A stretch of DNA of 43,500 bases from contig CANRHN010000010.1 in the NCBI GenBank assembly GCA_947630425.1, positions 1 through 43,500 on the forward strand. The letters are read 5' to 3'. The stretch comes from an uncultured Clostridia bacterium (GTDB lineage Bacteria > Bacillota > Clostridia > Christensenellales > CAG-314). The translations under genes and the position numbers were made by a program. The notes beneath the pieces were generated by a model. The model searched no databases. It was not told the origin of the DNA and worked only from the letters and a program-made list of their open reading frames with translations. Shown in pieces: positions 1 through 8,756 of the stretch. Within the stretch, counting starts at the first letter, position 1. Each line of letters opens with the position of its first letter.

Positions 1-97
1 TTCGCTTTCTCCGCTACTACGGACGAAACGTCCGTCTCCGCGCGCGAAAATACCGAGTTAATATAGAAGTCGGCTTCTATATTTGTTTACTTTCACG
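1..97 (-). repeat. Dispersed intergenic repeat, truncated by the window edge
   Basis: Bases 1-57 are the exact reverse complement of 26203-26259. Bases 58-97 continue as a near-exact reverse complement of 16306-16345, including a small hairpin of AGAAG/CTTCT arms. A second hairpin (GGACG, three-base loop, CGTCC) lies near 21-34. The repeat has no coding potential that I can support. It belongs to the modular repeat family seen in five other intergenic regions of the window and may continue to the left of base 1. Confidence 0.85.
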
Positions 98-352
98 TTT
101 GAACATTTGTTTTATAGTCTATTTTTTCTATTTTTTTGATTTCTACAACAAAAAGGCTTTCCCACAAGTGGGGGTGGCATTGCGCGCAACAAAATACGGT
201 TGCAAATATTGACATTTTTATAATTTTGTACTAAACTAATCACAAGACAAATTGTAGCGCAAATTTTTTTGACGTTTAGTTTGCGCGCGAAGAGTAAAAC
301 ATATAGTTGTATCGAAGTTTTTTCGGCAAACGTAAACTATAGGGAGAGTACT
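98..352 (+). other. Intergenic leader of the CvpA-like gene
   Basis: AT-rich stretch with no gene. It holds a short hairpin CCCAC-AA-GTGGG at 161-172 and the promoter at 209-237. The predicted transcript would start near 244 and carry an untranslated leader of about 110 bases before the ATG at 353. I see no riboswitch that I can name. Confidence 0.5.
209..237 (+). promoter_or_regulatory. Sigma-A type promoter of the CvpA-like gene
   Basis: TTGACA at 209-214 and TAAACT at 232-237, spacer 17 bp. The -35 is consensus and the -10 matches 4 of 6 positions. Confidence 0.55.
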
Positions 353-1627
353 ATGAATTGGATTGCTTTATATGTTGTAGGCATGATAGTGATGTCGGTA
401 ATCGTCGGCTTGTTGCTGGGATTGCTGCGCGGTTCGCGTCGTGCGCTGTTGAGGCTGATACTCGTGGTGGTATCGTTTGCGCTGGCATTTGCGCTTTGCG
501 GACCTGTCAGCAAGAGTTTGATGAACATCAAAATTCCAAGCCCGAAAGGGGGAGAAGCTACGTTGGGCGAATTCCTCGCAACAACGCTTTCCGAGGCGAT
601 GTCCGGCTTTGACCTAAGCTCCATTGGCGTTGCTTTGGCGCAAGGAATGATAAAAATTATGACTTTCATGCTGTTGTCGCAGCTACTGTTGTTCCTCACT
701 TGGGCAATTGTGTTTCCCATTTGCAAAATTTTTGTCAAACCTCGCAAAAAGGACGGCAAGGTCAAAAGAAACCGCCCCATAGGACTTGTGTTCGGAGCGG
801 TGCAGGGCTTGATCGTGGGCTTGGTGATGTGCGCGGTTATGTCGGGACTGTTTTTCCAAACGGGACGTGTTGCCGCCGCGGCAACGGATTTTATCGAAAT
901 GAGCCAAAGCGAAAGCCAACCCGACGAAGACACTTCGGATAGCCAAAATTCCCCCGCGGAAGTGCCCGAATTTTTGAAAGTGTTTGCAGAGTACCCCGAA
1001 TCGGGAACGGGCAAGTTCTTCGACAAGGTAAGCGGCAAGTTCTTTGCCTCGCTGTCGCAGGTCAAGACGGAGGACGGAAAAAAGGTGACGTTGCCCGGCA
1101 CGATAGACGCTATCGACGGCGTGGTGAAAATGGCTAAAGCAATGGTCAAGCTCGAAAACGTCAACTTTGCGGATATGTTCGTTCAGGGCGGCGATTTCCA
1201 AACAAACTTTGACGAGCTGCAAAAGATTTTGAAAGAGCTTGACAACGTCAACGGGGATTTGTCTAAGGAAGCGCGCGAAACGATAATGTCGGTGTTGAAC
1301 GGATTGAACGAAAACATGGATCTGCCCGTGGATTTCAGCTCCATCGATTTGAGCGAGGTCAAGTTTGCGGAGGAAGCCGACATCATAAAGGATCTTCACG
1401 ATTACAGCCAAAAAGATACAATCACCAACCAAGAAGCAGAGGACATTTTAGGAAAACTTGTGGATAGCAACATTGCTTTGCCCGTTTTGCAGAGCGCGGG
1501 CGTCAACGCGGAGGATTTGCCGTCGCAGCAAAAAGAAGTTATTTCCGACATTCTGGACGACATGGAAGCCGCAGGAGAAGCGGAGCAATCCAAGATAGAC
1601 GCATTGCGCGACTTGTTCGGACTTTAA
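353..1627 (+). CDS. CvpA-family-like membrane protein with long C-terminal domain
   Basis: This is a 424-residue protein. Four hydrophobic segments lie in the first 150 residues (about 5-25, 30-50, 85-110 and 130-150), in the arrangement of the CvpA/colicin V production family of small inner-membrane proteins. The remaining 270 residues are hydrophilic. They begin with an acidic, Ser/Asp/Glu-rich linker (about 180-200) and continue as probable helices. CvpA proteins are usually 160-180 residues, so the tail is an unusual addition. The ATG at 353 is chosen because GGGAG precedes it. A TTG at 269 in the same frame lacks a ribosome binding site and would add 28 unremarkable residues. The gene is monocistronic, with its own promoter and terminator. 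The family assignment rests on topology and the glycine-rich first helices; the function is unknown. Confidence 0.65.
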   Translation: MNWIALYVVGMIVMSVIVGLLLGLLRGSRRALLRLILVVVSFALAFALCGPVSKSLMNIKIPSPKGGEATLGEFLATTLSEAMSGFDLSSIGVALAQGMIKIMTFMLLSQLLLFLTWAIVFPICKIFVKPRKKDGKVKRNRPIGLVFGAVQGLIVGLVMCAVMSGLFFQTGRVAAAATDFIEMSQSESQPDEDTSDSQNSPAEVPEFLKVFAEYPESGTGKFFDKVSGKFFASLSQVKTEDGKKVTLPGTIDAIDGVVKMAKAMVKLENVNFADMFVQGGDFQTNFDELQKILKELDNVNGDLSKEARETIMSVLNGLNENMDLPVDFSSIDLSEVKFAEEADIIKDLHDYSQKDTITNQEAEDILGKLVDSNIALPVLQSAGVNAEDLPSQQKEVISDILDDMEAAGEAEQSKIDALRDLFGL

Positions 1628-1701
1628 TCCGACCAAACTTGCGGCGGTTGATTGCTGCTGCGTAACGCATACTCAATCAACGGTTAAGTTTACAACATTT
1701 A

Positions 1702-1739
1702 AGATACCGACTTCAAACGGAGAAGTCGGTATCTTTTTA
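1702..1739 (+). terminator. Intrinsic terminator after the CvpA-like gene
   Basis: A 13-bp perfect stem (AGATACCGACTTC paired with GAAGTCGGTATCT) is followed by TTTTT. Confidence 0.9.
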
Positions 1740-1819
1740 TACATTCGAGTTCTTGATGCGCGCAAGCTTGTTAAGGCGCATTTTTTGGGCAAAAAATGCT
1801 GCAAGTTTGGCAACGGGTA

Positions 1820-1848
1820 TTGAATATCGTCGCCGAATATGCTACAAT
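1820..1848 (+). promoter_or_regulatory. Promoter of pdp
   Basis: TTGAAT at 1820-1825, 17-bp spacer, TACAAT at 1843-1848. The start codon is 48 bases downstream with AGGAG in front. Confidence 0.7.
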
Positions 1849-1895
1849 ATTATTTCCGACAAGCACACAAACATAATTTTGTACAAGGAGCAATC

Positions 1896-3212
1896 ATGAC
1901 AATTTTAGATATAATCGAAAAGAAAAAGAACAAGCAGGAGCTTCTTCCCGAAGAAATTCGCTTTTTTGTAAACGGGTACACCGACGGAACAATACCCGAC
2001 TACCAAATGTCCGCGTTGCTGATGGCGATACTGCTCAACGGCATGACGGACAGGGAAACCTTCGAAATGACTGACGCCATGCTTCACAGCGGCGACGTGG
2101 TGGACATGTCCGCTCTCGGCGGCACGGTCGTAGACAAGCACAGCACGGGCGGCATAGGGGACAGCACAACGTTGGCTCTTGCGCCCATTCTTGCCTGCTG
2201 CGGAGTTTTTGTCGCCAAAATGAGCGGCAGAGGCTTGGGCTTTACGGGCGGCACGATAGACAAATTGGAAAGTATTCCGGGTTTTGACACGGCTCTTGGC
2301 GAAGGGGAATTTTTTGACGTGGTAAAGCGCGTGGGCTGTGCGGTAATCGGTCAAACGGGCAACCTTGCTCCCGCGGACAAAAAAATCTACGCTTTGCGCG
2401 ACGTGACGGGCACGGTCAACTCCATACCGCTCATTTGCGCAAGCATCATGAGCAAAAAGCTCGCCAGCGGTTCGGACACGATTTTGTTGGACGTCAAGTA
2501 CGGCAGCGGAGCTTTTATGCCCGACCCCCAAAGCGCGCTGGAATTGGCGACCAAAATGGTGGCGATAGGCACTCTTGCGGGCAAGCGTATAGGCGCGCTG
2601 ATAACGGATATGCAGCAGCCCTTGAGCGACCACGTGGGCAATGCGCTGGAAATTGTGGGCATTGTGGACGTGCTGAAAGGCAAAAAGAACCGTCTTTACT
2701 ACGAAATTCGCGAAGTGGCGTTGAGGCTGCTGGCTTTGACGGGCAAGTACACGTTGGAAACAGCGGAAAAGGCTTTTCAAAATGCGATAGACAGCGGCAA
2801 CGCGCTGAACAAATTTGCGGAAATGGTGGAGGCTCAACACGGCGATCCGAGCTATATTTTACATCCCGAAAAGTTCGAAATAGGCACGCGCGACGTTGTG
2901 ACCGCAAGCTCGGACGGCTACGTCACGAAAATGGCGGCGGCGGACATCGGCAGAGCGGTGACGCATCTTGGCGGCGGACGTATGACAAAGAGCGACGCGA
3001 TAGACTTTTCCGTGGGCGTCATCATGCACGTGGCAATCGGAAGCAAGGTAAGCAAGGGCGACGTTCTGTGCGAAGTTTTCCACCGCAACGGCAAGGGCTT
3101 GGACGAAGCGAAGAATTTGATCGCAAACGCCGTAACGATAGGCAATTCAAAGCCCGACGAACACAAAATTGCTTACGCATACGTAAGCAAAGACGGCGTG
3201 GAGATGTACTGA
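1896..3212 (+). CDS. pdp: Pyrimidine-nucleoside (thymidine) phosphorylase
   Basis: A 438-residue cytoplasmic enzyme that splits uridine, thymidine or deoxyuridine with phosphate to the base and (deoxy)ribose-1-phosphate, feeding salvage and carbon use. The phosphate-binding KHSTGG is at residues 81-86. The family signature SGRGLGFTGGTIDKLE is at 110-125, and the length matches the family. The start at 1896 has AAGGAG seven bases upstream; an in-frame extension to 1839 would overlap the promoter. The stop overlaps the start of the next gene (ATGA type), so the two are probably translated together. Whether the substrate range is Pdp-like (broad) or DeoA-like (thymidine only) cannot be told with certainty; the gapless resemblance around the signature favours the Gram-positive Pdp form. 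Confidence 0.93.
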   Translation: MTILDIIEKKKNKQELLPEEIRFFVNGYTDGTIPDYQMSALLMAILLNGMTDRETFEMTDAMLHSGDVVDMSALGGTVVDKHSTGGIGDSTTLALAPILACCGVFVAKMSGRGLGFTGGTIDKLESIPGFDTALGEGEFFDVVKRVGCAVIGQTGNLAPADKKIYALRDVTGTVNSIPLICASIMSKKLASGSDTILLDVKYGSGAFMPDPQSALELATKMVAIGTLAGKRIGALITDMQQPLSDHVGNALEIVGIVDVLKGKKNRLYYEIREVALRLLALTGKYTLETAEKAFQNAIDSGNALNKFAEMVEAQHGDPSYILHPEKFEIGTRDVVTASSDGYVTKMAAADIGRAVTHLGGGRMTKSDAIDFSVGVIMHVAIGSKVSKGDVLCEVFHRNGKGLDEAKNLIANAVTIGNSKPDEHKIAYAYVSKDGVEMY

Positions 3213-3862
3213 TGGCACGCGCGAACATCTTGCTCAACTACTACAATTTTGACGGCGATTGGGCGCGTCCGCATTTGGAAAAGTTTCTGAAAAATCGACC
3301 CCATGTGCTGATTTTACCCCTTGCCTACCGCAAAACACAGGCTTGGGACGACCAAAGCTGGCAAAGCGTTTACGGCAAAAACGGCGAAAAGTACGAAAAC
3401 ATTTTGCGCCCCTTTCTTTCCTACGGCTACAGCGAAGAACAAGTGGAATGGCTCAACCCCTACAAAAGCGACGGGCTTGCTCAACTAAAGAGAGCGGAAT
3501 TTCTGTTTTTTACGGGCGGCATGCCGGAAAAAGCCAAAAAGCGTCTTGACGACCTCAGTTTGACTGCCGTAGTCAAGCAATTTGACGGAATTGTCGCGGG
3601 CGCGTCTGCCGGAGCAATGCTGCAATTGGAAACGTACCACGTCACCCCCGACGAGGACTACTCCGACTACGGTTTGTGGCAGGGTTTGGGGCTTGTCGGC
3701 GGCATAGATTTGGAGGTTCACTACCTTGCAACCCCGCTGCAGGACAGTTGCGCTTTGCGCGCGCACCGCGAACACGGCTTGCCCGTCTACAAAATGTGGC
3801 ACGAGGGCGGCTTGCTGATAGAAAAGGGCAAAATAACGCCCATGGGCAAGGTGGAATTATAA
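3212..3862 (+). CDS. Peptidase S51 (dipeptidase E-like) family protein
   Basis: A 216-residue protein of the class I glutamine amidotransferase-like fold. The serine nucleophile elbow GASAGA is at residues 130-135 (Ser132), preceded by FFTGGMPEK (99-107), the usual glycine turn of the S51 family. His170 in DLEVHY is a candidate catalytic histidine. S51 enzymes cleave aspartyl dipeptides (PepE) or cyanophycin; the real substrate here is unknown. The ATG overlaps the TGA of pdp by one base, which suggests translational coupling. The S51 assignment is firm at fold level, with moderate confidence in peptidase activity. Confidence 0.8.
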   Translation: MARANILLNYYNFDGDWARPHLEKFLKNRPHVLILPLAYRKTQAWDDQSWQSVYGKNGEKYENILRPFLSYGYSEEQVEWLNPYKSDGLAQLKRAEFLFFTGGMPEKAKKRLDDLSLTAVVKQFDGIVAGASAGAMLQLETYHVTPDEDYSDYGLWQGLGLVGGIDLEVHYLATPLQDSCALRAHREHGLPVYKMWHEGGLLIEKGKITPMGKVEL

Positions 3863-3882
3863 AAAAATTTTACTCAAAAAAC

Positions 3883-3906
3883 AGGGCGGTCGCGCCCTCT
3901 TTTTTT
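3883..3906 (+). terminator. Intrinsic terminator after the S51 peptidase
   Basis: Stem AGGGCG-GTCG-CGCCCT followed by a run of seven T. Confidence 0.88.
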
Positions 3907-3916
3907 GTGCGTTACA

Positions 3917-3945
3917 TTGACAATTATGTGTGTTTTCAGTATAAT
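3917..3945 (+). promoter_or_regulatory. Consensus promoter of the GH95-purC-nrdR run
   Basis: TTGACA at 3917-3922, exactly 17 bp, TATAAT at 3940-3945. Both hexamers are perfect, so this should be a strong housekeeping promoter driving up to six genes. Confidence 0.9.
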
Positions 3946-3981
3946 ATTAAATTGTGAAATTATGCGTGTTCGGGAGATTTT

Positions 3982-6345
3982 ATGTCAAACAAATTTGACG
4001 ATGTTTTGAAATTTTCCACGCCTGCCCGCTGGTGGGGCGAAAAGTGGCGAGAAGGCTTGTATCTCGGCAACGGCAAAATGGGGGCAAACGTTTACGGCGG
4101 CGCATCGGAGGAAAAAATACTTTTCAACGACGCTTCTCTTTTTTGGCGCGGACGTACAACGGTTGTGCCCGACGTTTCCGACAAAATAGCAGAGACCCGC
4201 ACTCGCGTCGAGGACGGCGATTTTTTGGGCGCGCAGAAAGTCATTCCCACCGCGCTCAAGCAAAAAAACTTTCGTCCGCAAGCGGCGTACCCGTTGCCGC
4301 TGTGCGAGCTTGACATTTTGTTCCGTCAAAATGACGTCACGACGGATTTCAGTCGGACGTTGGACCTCGAAAAGGGAGAAGCCACCGTAAGCTACAACGT
4401 TGCCGACGTGCATTACAAGCGGTGCGCCTTTGTGTCCCGTGCGGACAACTTGTTTGTTTACCGCGTCACCAAGCAGGGCAACGGAACTATCGGCATGAGG
4501 CTCAAATTTCAGCTGATGCACAGGGTCAACTCTCACACCTACGAGGGGCTTTGCGACATGCCCGAAGGGGTGGGCACTCGCAACGACAGGCAATTTATGT
4601 GCTTTGCCGCGCTCAACGATGACAACGGCACGGATTTCGGAGCGGTGGCTCGCCTGCATGTGTTTGGCGGAACGGTGCGCGCCGAGGACGGGTATGTGGA
4701 CGTGTTGCGCGCCCAATCGGTGCTTATACTCGTCAAAACATTTTGCGGAAGCTCTCGCGAAAAGGAGTGGAACAGGCTCAAAACCGAGCTGGAAGGCTAC
4801 CGAGAGGGCTACGAAAAAATGCTCAAAGCGCACGTTGCGTTGCACTCCAAGCTGTACAACACAGCCGAGGTGCGCGTGGGCAAACAGGAAGATTGCAATG
4901 TAGAAGATTTGCTGCGCTTTTCGGACAACGGCGAAATGCCTCCGCAGTTGGTTCAGCGGCTGTACCGCTTTGCGCGCTATCTTACCGTTGCGGGACTTGA
5001 CGGCGACGGATTGTTCGGGCAGTGCGGTTTGTGGAACGGCTGTTACAAGCCTTACCGTGCCTTTTTAGACATGAGCGGAGAGCTGCAAATGAGCTTGCTC
5101 GGTTGCCTGCAGGGAAACATGCACGGCAGCTTTGAACGCTCCTTTGAGTACTTTTGGAACAACATGGGCGATTACCGCAACAACGCGCAGCGCATTTTCG
5201 GTTGTAGGGGAATTGCCGTGCCCGTGGTTTCCGCTCCCAACACGGGACGTCTGGGAAGCACGGACGTTTTTGCCGTGCATTTTTCGGGGTGCGCCGCATG
5301 GATCGCCAATTTGTACTACAAGTATGCAAAAATGAGCGGCAACGTCAAATTTCTCAAAAATCGGCTTGTGCCCTTTATGAAAGAAGTTGCCGCATTTTAC
5401 GAAGATATGCTCTCCTTAAACGGCGGCAAAGTGGAAATTAACCCATCGCCCTTGCCCATGCGCATTGCCGACAGCTACGGCGTTACGGACCGTCCCTTTG
5501 TTGCCAAAAACAGCGCGTTGGATCTGGCTCTTGCAAAGGATTTGCTCACAAACCTTGTGGAAGCGTGCAAGGAAAACAATGTGCGCGGAAAACTTGCCGT
5601 GTGGCAAAAGCTCATCGAAGCGTTTCCCGACATGCAGTGCGCAAGCGACGGCACTTTTCGCGAATTTGTCAATTCCCTCATTTCGGTGGACTACACGGGC
5701 GTGTCTTGCGGCACGCTGTACTCCGCGTACTTCGGCGAGAATGTCAACTTTCTGACTGACGAGGAAACAAAGAGGCACTACATACTCACCGCGGACAAAA
5801 AACGCAGCGAACCCGCTCAACAAAACAGCTACAACATGACGGTGCTTGCCGCGGTGTATGCTCGTCTGAATGAGGCGGAAAAAGCAAACGCTTGTCTGAC
5901 AAACGCCGTTCGGGGCTGCGTTATGAACAACCTTGCCTTTGTAGACAAGGATTGGCGGGGAATGGGCGTGTGCGGCAGCGGCGTCTGGACCCCCGTACAG
6001 CTAAACGTAAACCTGACCTTCGCTCACGTTGTGCAGCAAATGTTGATGTACTCCTACAAGGACGTCGTAAGCATTTTTCCCGCACTGCCCACAAGCTGGG
6101 GTAGCGTAAGTTTTGACGGTTTTGTTACGGCAAACGGCGTGGAAGCAGCCGCGTCCTACGACGCGGAAAAACGCATTCTGCGCGTTACGCTGCAAAGCAA
6201 AAAGGAAGTGGACGTTCACCTTTACTTGCCGCAATTTGTCAAAAAGCTCGTCAAATCCACCCTTCCCGACAAGGCGGAAGGCAAAAATTTTTACGTCACC
6301 GTTCCGTCGGGAAAAACCGTGGAACTGCAATACAAAACAAAGTAG
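3982..6345 (+). CDS. Glycoside hydrolase family 95-like protein
   Basis: A 787-residue protein without a signal peptide, so cytoplasmic. The N-terminus shows the GH95 pattern (LYLGNGKMGANVYGG at about 28-42, then ILFNDASLFW). The C-terminus shows IFPALPTSWGSVSF at about 699, the usual GH95 ending before its beta-sandwich. GH95 contains alpha-L-fucosidases and galactosidases built on an (alpha/alpha)6 barrel. The motifs that carry the catalytic residues in characterised members look altered: the NxN motif reads SGELQM near 365, the SPE motif reads SPLPM near 488, and the QxDxN motif reads QLNVN at 673-677. It may therefore act on a different sugar or not hydrolyse at all. GGGAG precedes the ATG. 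It is the first gene of the run and ends 7 bp before purC, an odd partner. Confidence 0.75.
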   Translation: MSNKFDDVLKFSTPARWWGEKWREGLYLGNGKMGANVYGGASEEKILFNDASLFWRGRTTVVPDVSDKIAETRTRVEDGDFLGAQKVIPTALKQKNFRPQAAYPLPLCELDILFRQNDVTTDFSRTLDLEKGEATVSYNVADVHYKRCAFVSRADNLFVYRVTKQGNGTIGMRLKFQLMHRVNSHTYEGLCDMPEGVGTRNDRQFMCFAALNDDNGTDFGAVARLHVFGGTVRAEDGYVDVLRAQSVLILVKTFCGSSREKEWNRLKTELEGYREGYEKMLKAHVALHSKLYNTAEVRVGKQEDCNVEDLLRFSDNGEMPPQLVQRLYRFARYLTVAGLDGDGLFGQCGLWNGCYKPYRAFLDMSGELQMSLLGCLQGNMHGSFERSFEYFWNNMGDYRNNAQRIFGCRGIAVPVVSAPNTGRLGSTDVFAVHFSGCAAWIANLYYKYAKMSGNVKFLKNRLVPFMKEVAAFYEDMLSLNGGKVEINPSPLPMRIADSYGVTDRPFVAKNSALDLALAKDLLTNLVEACKENNVRGKLAVWQKLIEAFPDMQCASDGTFREFVNSLISVDYTGVSCGTLYSAYFGENVNFLTDEETKRHYILTADKKRSEPAQQNSYNMTVLAAVYARLNEAEKANACLTNAVRGCVMNNLAFVDKDWRGMGVCGSGVWTPVQLNVNLTFAHVVQQMLMYSYKDVVSIFPALPTSWGSVSFDGFVTANGVEAAASYDAEKRILRVTLQSKKEVDVHLYLPQFVKKLVKSTLPDKAEGKNFYVTVPSGKTVELQYKTK

Positions 6346-6352
6346 GTAGCTT

Positions 6353-7060
6353 ATGAAATTGGAAAAACGCGCTCTTATATCGGAGGGCAAAACAAAACGT
6401 ATGTGGGCAACCAACGACCCAAAACTCGCCATTGCGGAGTTTTACGACGACGCAATGATGTATCACGGCAAGCGCAAGCTGTACTTTGACGGCAAGGGCG
6501 CGCTTACCAACGATATAAACGTGATTTTGATGCAGGTGTTGGAGGAAAACAACATTCCCACGGCATTTGTAAGCAAGTACTCCGATAACAGCATGGTGGT
6601 AAAATTGGCGGAAATGTTGCCCATAGAGGTTGTGGTGCGCAACTATGCGGCAGGCACAATGCCCGACAGGTTGGGATTGGAGTACCACAAAAAGCTCAAA
6701 TCTCCCGTTTTGGAATTTTGCTACAAAAACGACGACCTCGGCGACCCCGTCATAAACGAATACCACGCTTACGCAATGGAGCTGTGTACGCAGGAAGAAA
6801 TGAGTTCCATGTGCTACAACGCCATGCGCATAAACAAGGTGCTGACCGACTTGATGAAGGAAGCGAATGTCATCGTTGCGGACTTCAAGGTGGAATTCGG
6901 TCGCGTCAACAACCGTTTGTTGGTGGCGGACGAAATTTCCCCCAATGTGGCGCGCTTTTGGGACAAAAACACCCTTCGCCGCATGGATAACGAAGGCAAA
7001 AATCCCGAGATGGAATATCAACGCTTGCTGACGCTACTCAGGCAAATTACCGCTTTTTAG
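6353..7060 (+). CDS. purC: Phosphoribosylaminoimidazole-succinocarboxamide synthase
   Basis: A 235-residue SAICAR synthetase of de novo purine synthesis. It joins CAIR and aspartate at the cost of ATP. The ATP-binding SEGKTKRMW is at residues 10-18. Signature 1 reads LPIEVVVRNYAAGT (84-97, with GT where many members have GS) and signature 2 reads VADFKVEFG (about 177-185). The length is typical of bacterial PurC. No other pur gene is nearby; it sits between a GH95-like gene and nrdR on one transcript. Confidence 0.95.
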   Translation: MKLEKRALISEGKTKRMWATNDPKLAIAEFYDDAMMYHGKRKLYFDGKGALTNDINVILMQVLEENNIPTAFVSKYSDNSMVVKLAEMLPIEVVVRNYAAGTMPDRLGLEYHKKLKSPVLEFCYKNDDLGDPVINEYHAYAMELCTQEEMSSMCYNAMRINKVLTDLMKEANVIVADFKVEFGRVNNRLLVADEISPNVARFWDKNTLRRMDNEGKNPEMEYQRLLTLLRQITAF

Positions 7061-7077
7061 GTCAAGGAGAAAAACAA

Positions 7078-7554
7078 ATGAAATGTATGTACTGCGGCTG
7101 TGAGGATAGCAAGGTGATCGACTCCCGTTCCACCGACGACGGGAGAAGCATACGCCGTCGCCGCGAATGTATCAATTGCGGCAAGCGGTTTACCACCTTC
7201 GAAACCATCGAAACGGTGTCTTTTCTTGTTGTAAAGCGAGACGGCACAAGGCAAATTTACGACCGCTCCAAGGTAAAAAACGGCATTTTGCGCGCTTGCG
7301 AAAAGAGACCCATTTCCATGGCGCAGATTGACGAAGTGGTGGACAACATCGAAAAAACCTTGTACAACAGTTTGGACGAGGAAATCACCTCTCAAAAAAT
7401 AGGAGATTTGGTGATGGAACAGCTCAAGGAGCTGGACGAAGTGGCTTACATACGTTTTGCCGCGGTGTACCGTCAGTTCAAGGACAGCGCAACATTCTTT
7501 GAGGAAATGAGCAAAATTTTCAACACTTCGGGTAAGGGCAAGAAAAAACGCTGA
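7078..7554 (+). CDS. nrdR: Transcriptional repressor NrdR
   Basis: A 158-residue repressor of ribonucleotide reductase operons that senses ATP/dATP. A zinc ribbon is formed by Cys3, Cys6, Cys31 and Cys34, followed by the RRRRECINC stretch. An ATP-cone domain covers about 47-137 (VVKRDGTRQIYDRSKVKNGI at its start). AAGGAG lies 8 bases before the ATG. No ribonucleotide reductase gene or obvious NrdR box is in the window, so it acts elsewhere. Its TGA overlaps the next ATG by one base. Confidence 0.96.
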   Translation: MKCMYCGCEDSKVIDSRSTDDGRSIRRRRECINCGKRFTTFETIETVSFLVVKRDGTRQIYDRSKVKNGILRACEKRPISMAQIDEVVDNIEKTLYNSLDEEITSQKIGDLVMEQLKELDEVAYIRFAAVYRQFKDSATFFEEMSKIFNTSGKGKKKR

Positions 7555-8111
7555 TGAAAAACATCGAACAGGAATTGAAAATGTCCCTCACCGAGCGCGA
7601 GTACGCCCTGCTTTGCGAATTTGCGCAGAAAGAGCCGACGTTACAAACAAATTGGTACTTTGGCTACCGCGACATGCCGCAAGACATGATGGTGCGCGTC
7701 CGTCAAAAAGAGGAATTTTTGTTGTGCTGCAAGCGGCGTCTTGCCGACCGCGACGGAATTACCGTGTGCGACGAACGCGAGTACCCCCTTTCCTACGAAC
7801 ACGCCGGCTACATTTTGCAAAGAGGCGTGACCGCCGACGAAATGCGCAAATTGCTGAACGTACACGTTGACGGAACGCTGCTTCCGCTGGGAAAATTGGA
7901 AACGTACCGCACAAAATTTGCTCTCAACGAGTGGAATTTGGAGCTTGACAAAAATTTGTATCTCGGGCAAACGGATTTCGAGTTGGAGTGCGAACACAAC
8001 GACGTAAGCGAGTTGAACAAGCTGAAAAATTACCTTTACTACAAATTCGGCGTGCCTTTTCGCCCGTCCAAGCCCAAATCGGAGCGTTTTTGGGAGGCGT
8101 TGAACAAATGA
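7554..8111 (+). CDS. CYTH domain protein
   Basis: A 185-residue soluble protein with the ExExK signature of the CYTH (CyaB/thiamine triphosphatase) superfamily at residues 5-9 (EQELK). Further family positions follow: TNWYFGYRD (about 32-40), MVRVRQK (46-52), a basic CCKRRL strand (59-64), and ELDKNLYLG then FELEC (about 130-148). CYTH enzymes bind triphosphates in a charged tunnel and hydrolyse inorganic triphosphate, thiamine triphosphate or similar. The exact substrate is unknown. It overlaps nrdR upstream and the HAD gene downstream (ATGA), so the three are likely co-translated. A functional link to the adjacent phosphatase is possible but inferred only from position. Confidence 0.75.
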   Translation: MKNIEQELKMSLTEREYALLCEFAQKEPTLQTNWYFGYRDMPQDMMVRVRQKEEFLLCCKRRLADRDGITVCDEREYPLSYEHAGYILQRGVTADEMRKLLNVHVDGTLLPLGKLETYRTKFALNEWNLELDKNLYLGQTDFELECEHNDVSELNKLKNYLYYKFGVPFRPSKPKSERFWEALNK

Positions 8112-8755
8112 AGATTGCCAAAACTTACAAGTATCTCATTTTTGACTTTGACGGCACTCTCAACAACACTTCTCCGGGCATTTACGCCACGTTTACCGCG
8201 GTGTTGACGCACTTTGGCGTGGACGTGAGCAAGGTGGACCTTTCCCGTCACATAGGACCGCCCTTGAGCGACAGCTACACCCGCTTGGTGGGTAAAGAAA
8301 GGTGCGACGAAGCGATTGCCCTGCACAAAAAGGTCTACGACCAAACGGACGCATTGCACAACAGCTTTTTGTACGACGGCATACGCGAATTGCTGCAAGA
8401 GTTGTACGATTCCCGCAAATACGTGATGGCGATCGCGTCCAGCAAGTTCGAGCCGCACGCGGTGGAAAGCCTGCGTTATCACGGGTTGACAAACTACTTT
8501 TTCGCCGTGTACGGGCAAACGGACAAGCGCGGCTTCAAAAAGGACGTGCTGCGGCAGTTGGTGGAGGATTGCGGTTGGGACAAAGACAAGTGTCTGATGA
8601 TAGGCGACACGTTGCACGACATCGAGGGCGCACGCGACTGCGGCATAGACGCCGTTGCCGTAACCTACGGGTTCGGAAAGAGGGACGAACTCCAAAATTC
8701 CCACCCCATTGCGCTTGTTTCCTCTCCAAAAGAACTTTCGGAGTTGTTGTTATAG
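8108..8755 (+). CDS. HAD-superfamily phosphatase (phosphoglycolate phosphatase-like)
   Basis: A 215-residue haloacid dehalogenase-type phosphatase. Motif I is FDFDGTL with Asp13 (nucleophile) and Asp15. Motif II is IASSK near 110, motif III is the lysine of GFKKD near 144, and motif IV is GDTLHDIEGA near 166. A helical cap lies between motifs I and II, as in the Gph/PpaX subfamily. The real substrate (phosphoglycolate, pyrophosphate or a nucleotide) cannot be read from sequence. The ATG at 8108 overlaps the TGA of the CYTH gene. An upstream in-frame extension would run far into that gene and is rejected. Confidence 0.85.
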   Translation: MKIAKTYKYLIFDFDGTLNNTSPGIYATFTAVLTHFGVDVSKVDLSRHIGPPLSDSYTRLVGKERCDEAIALHKKVYDQTDALHNSFLYDGIRELLQELYDSRKYVMAIASSKFEPHAVESLRYHGLTNYFFAVYGQTDKRGFKKDVLRQLVEDCGWDKDKCLMIGDTLHDIEGARDCGIDAVAVTYGFGKRDELQNSHPIALVSSPKELSELLL

Positions 8756-8756
8756 T

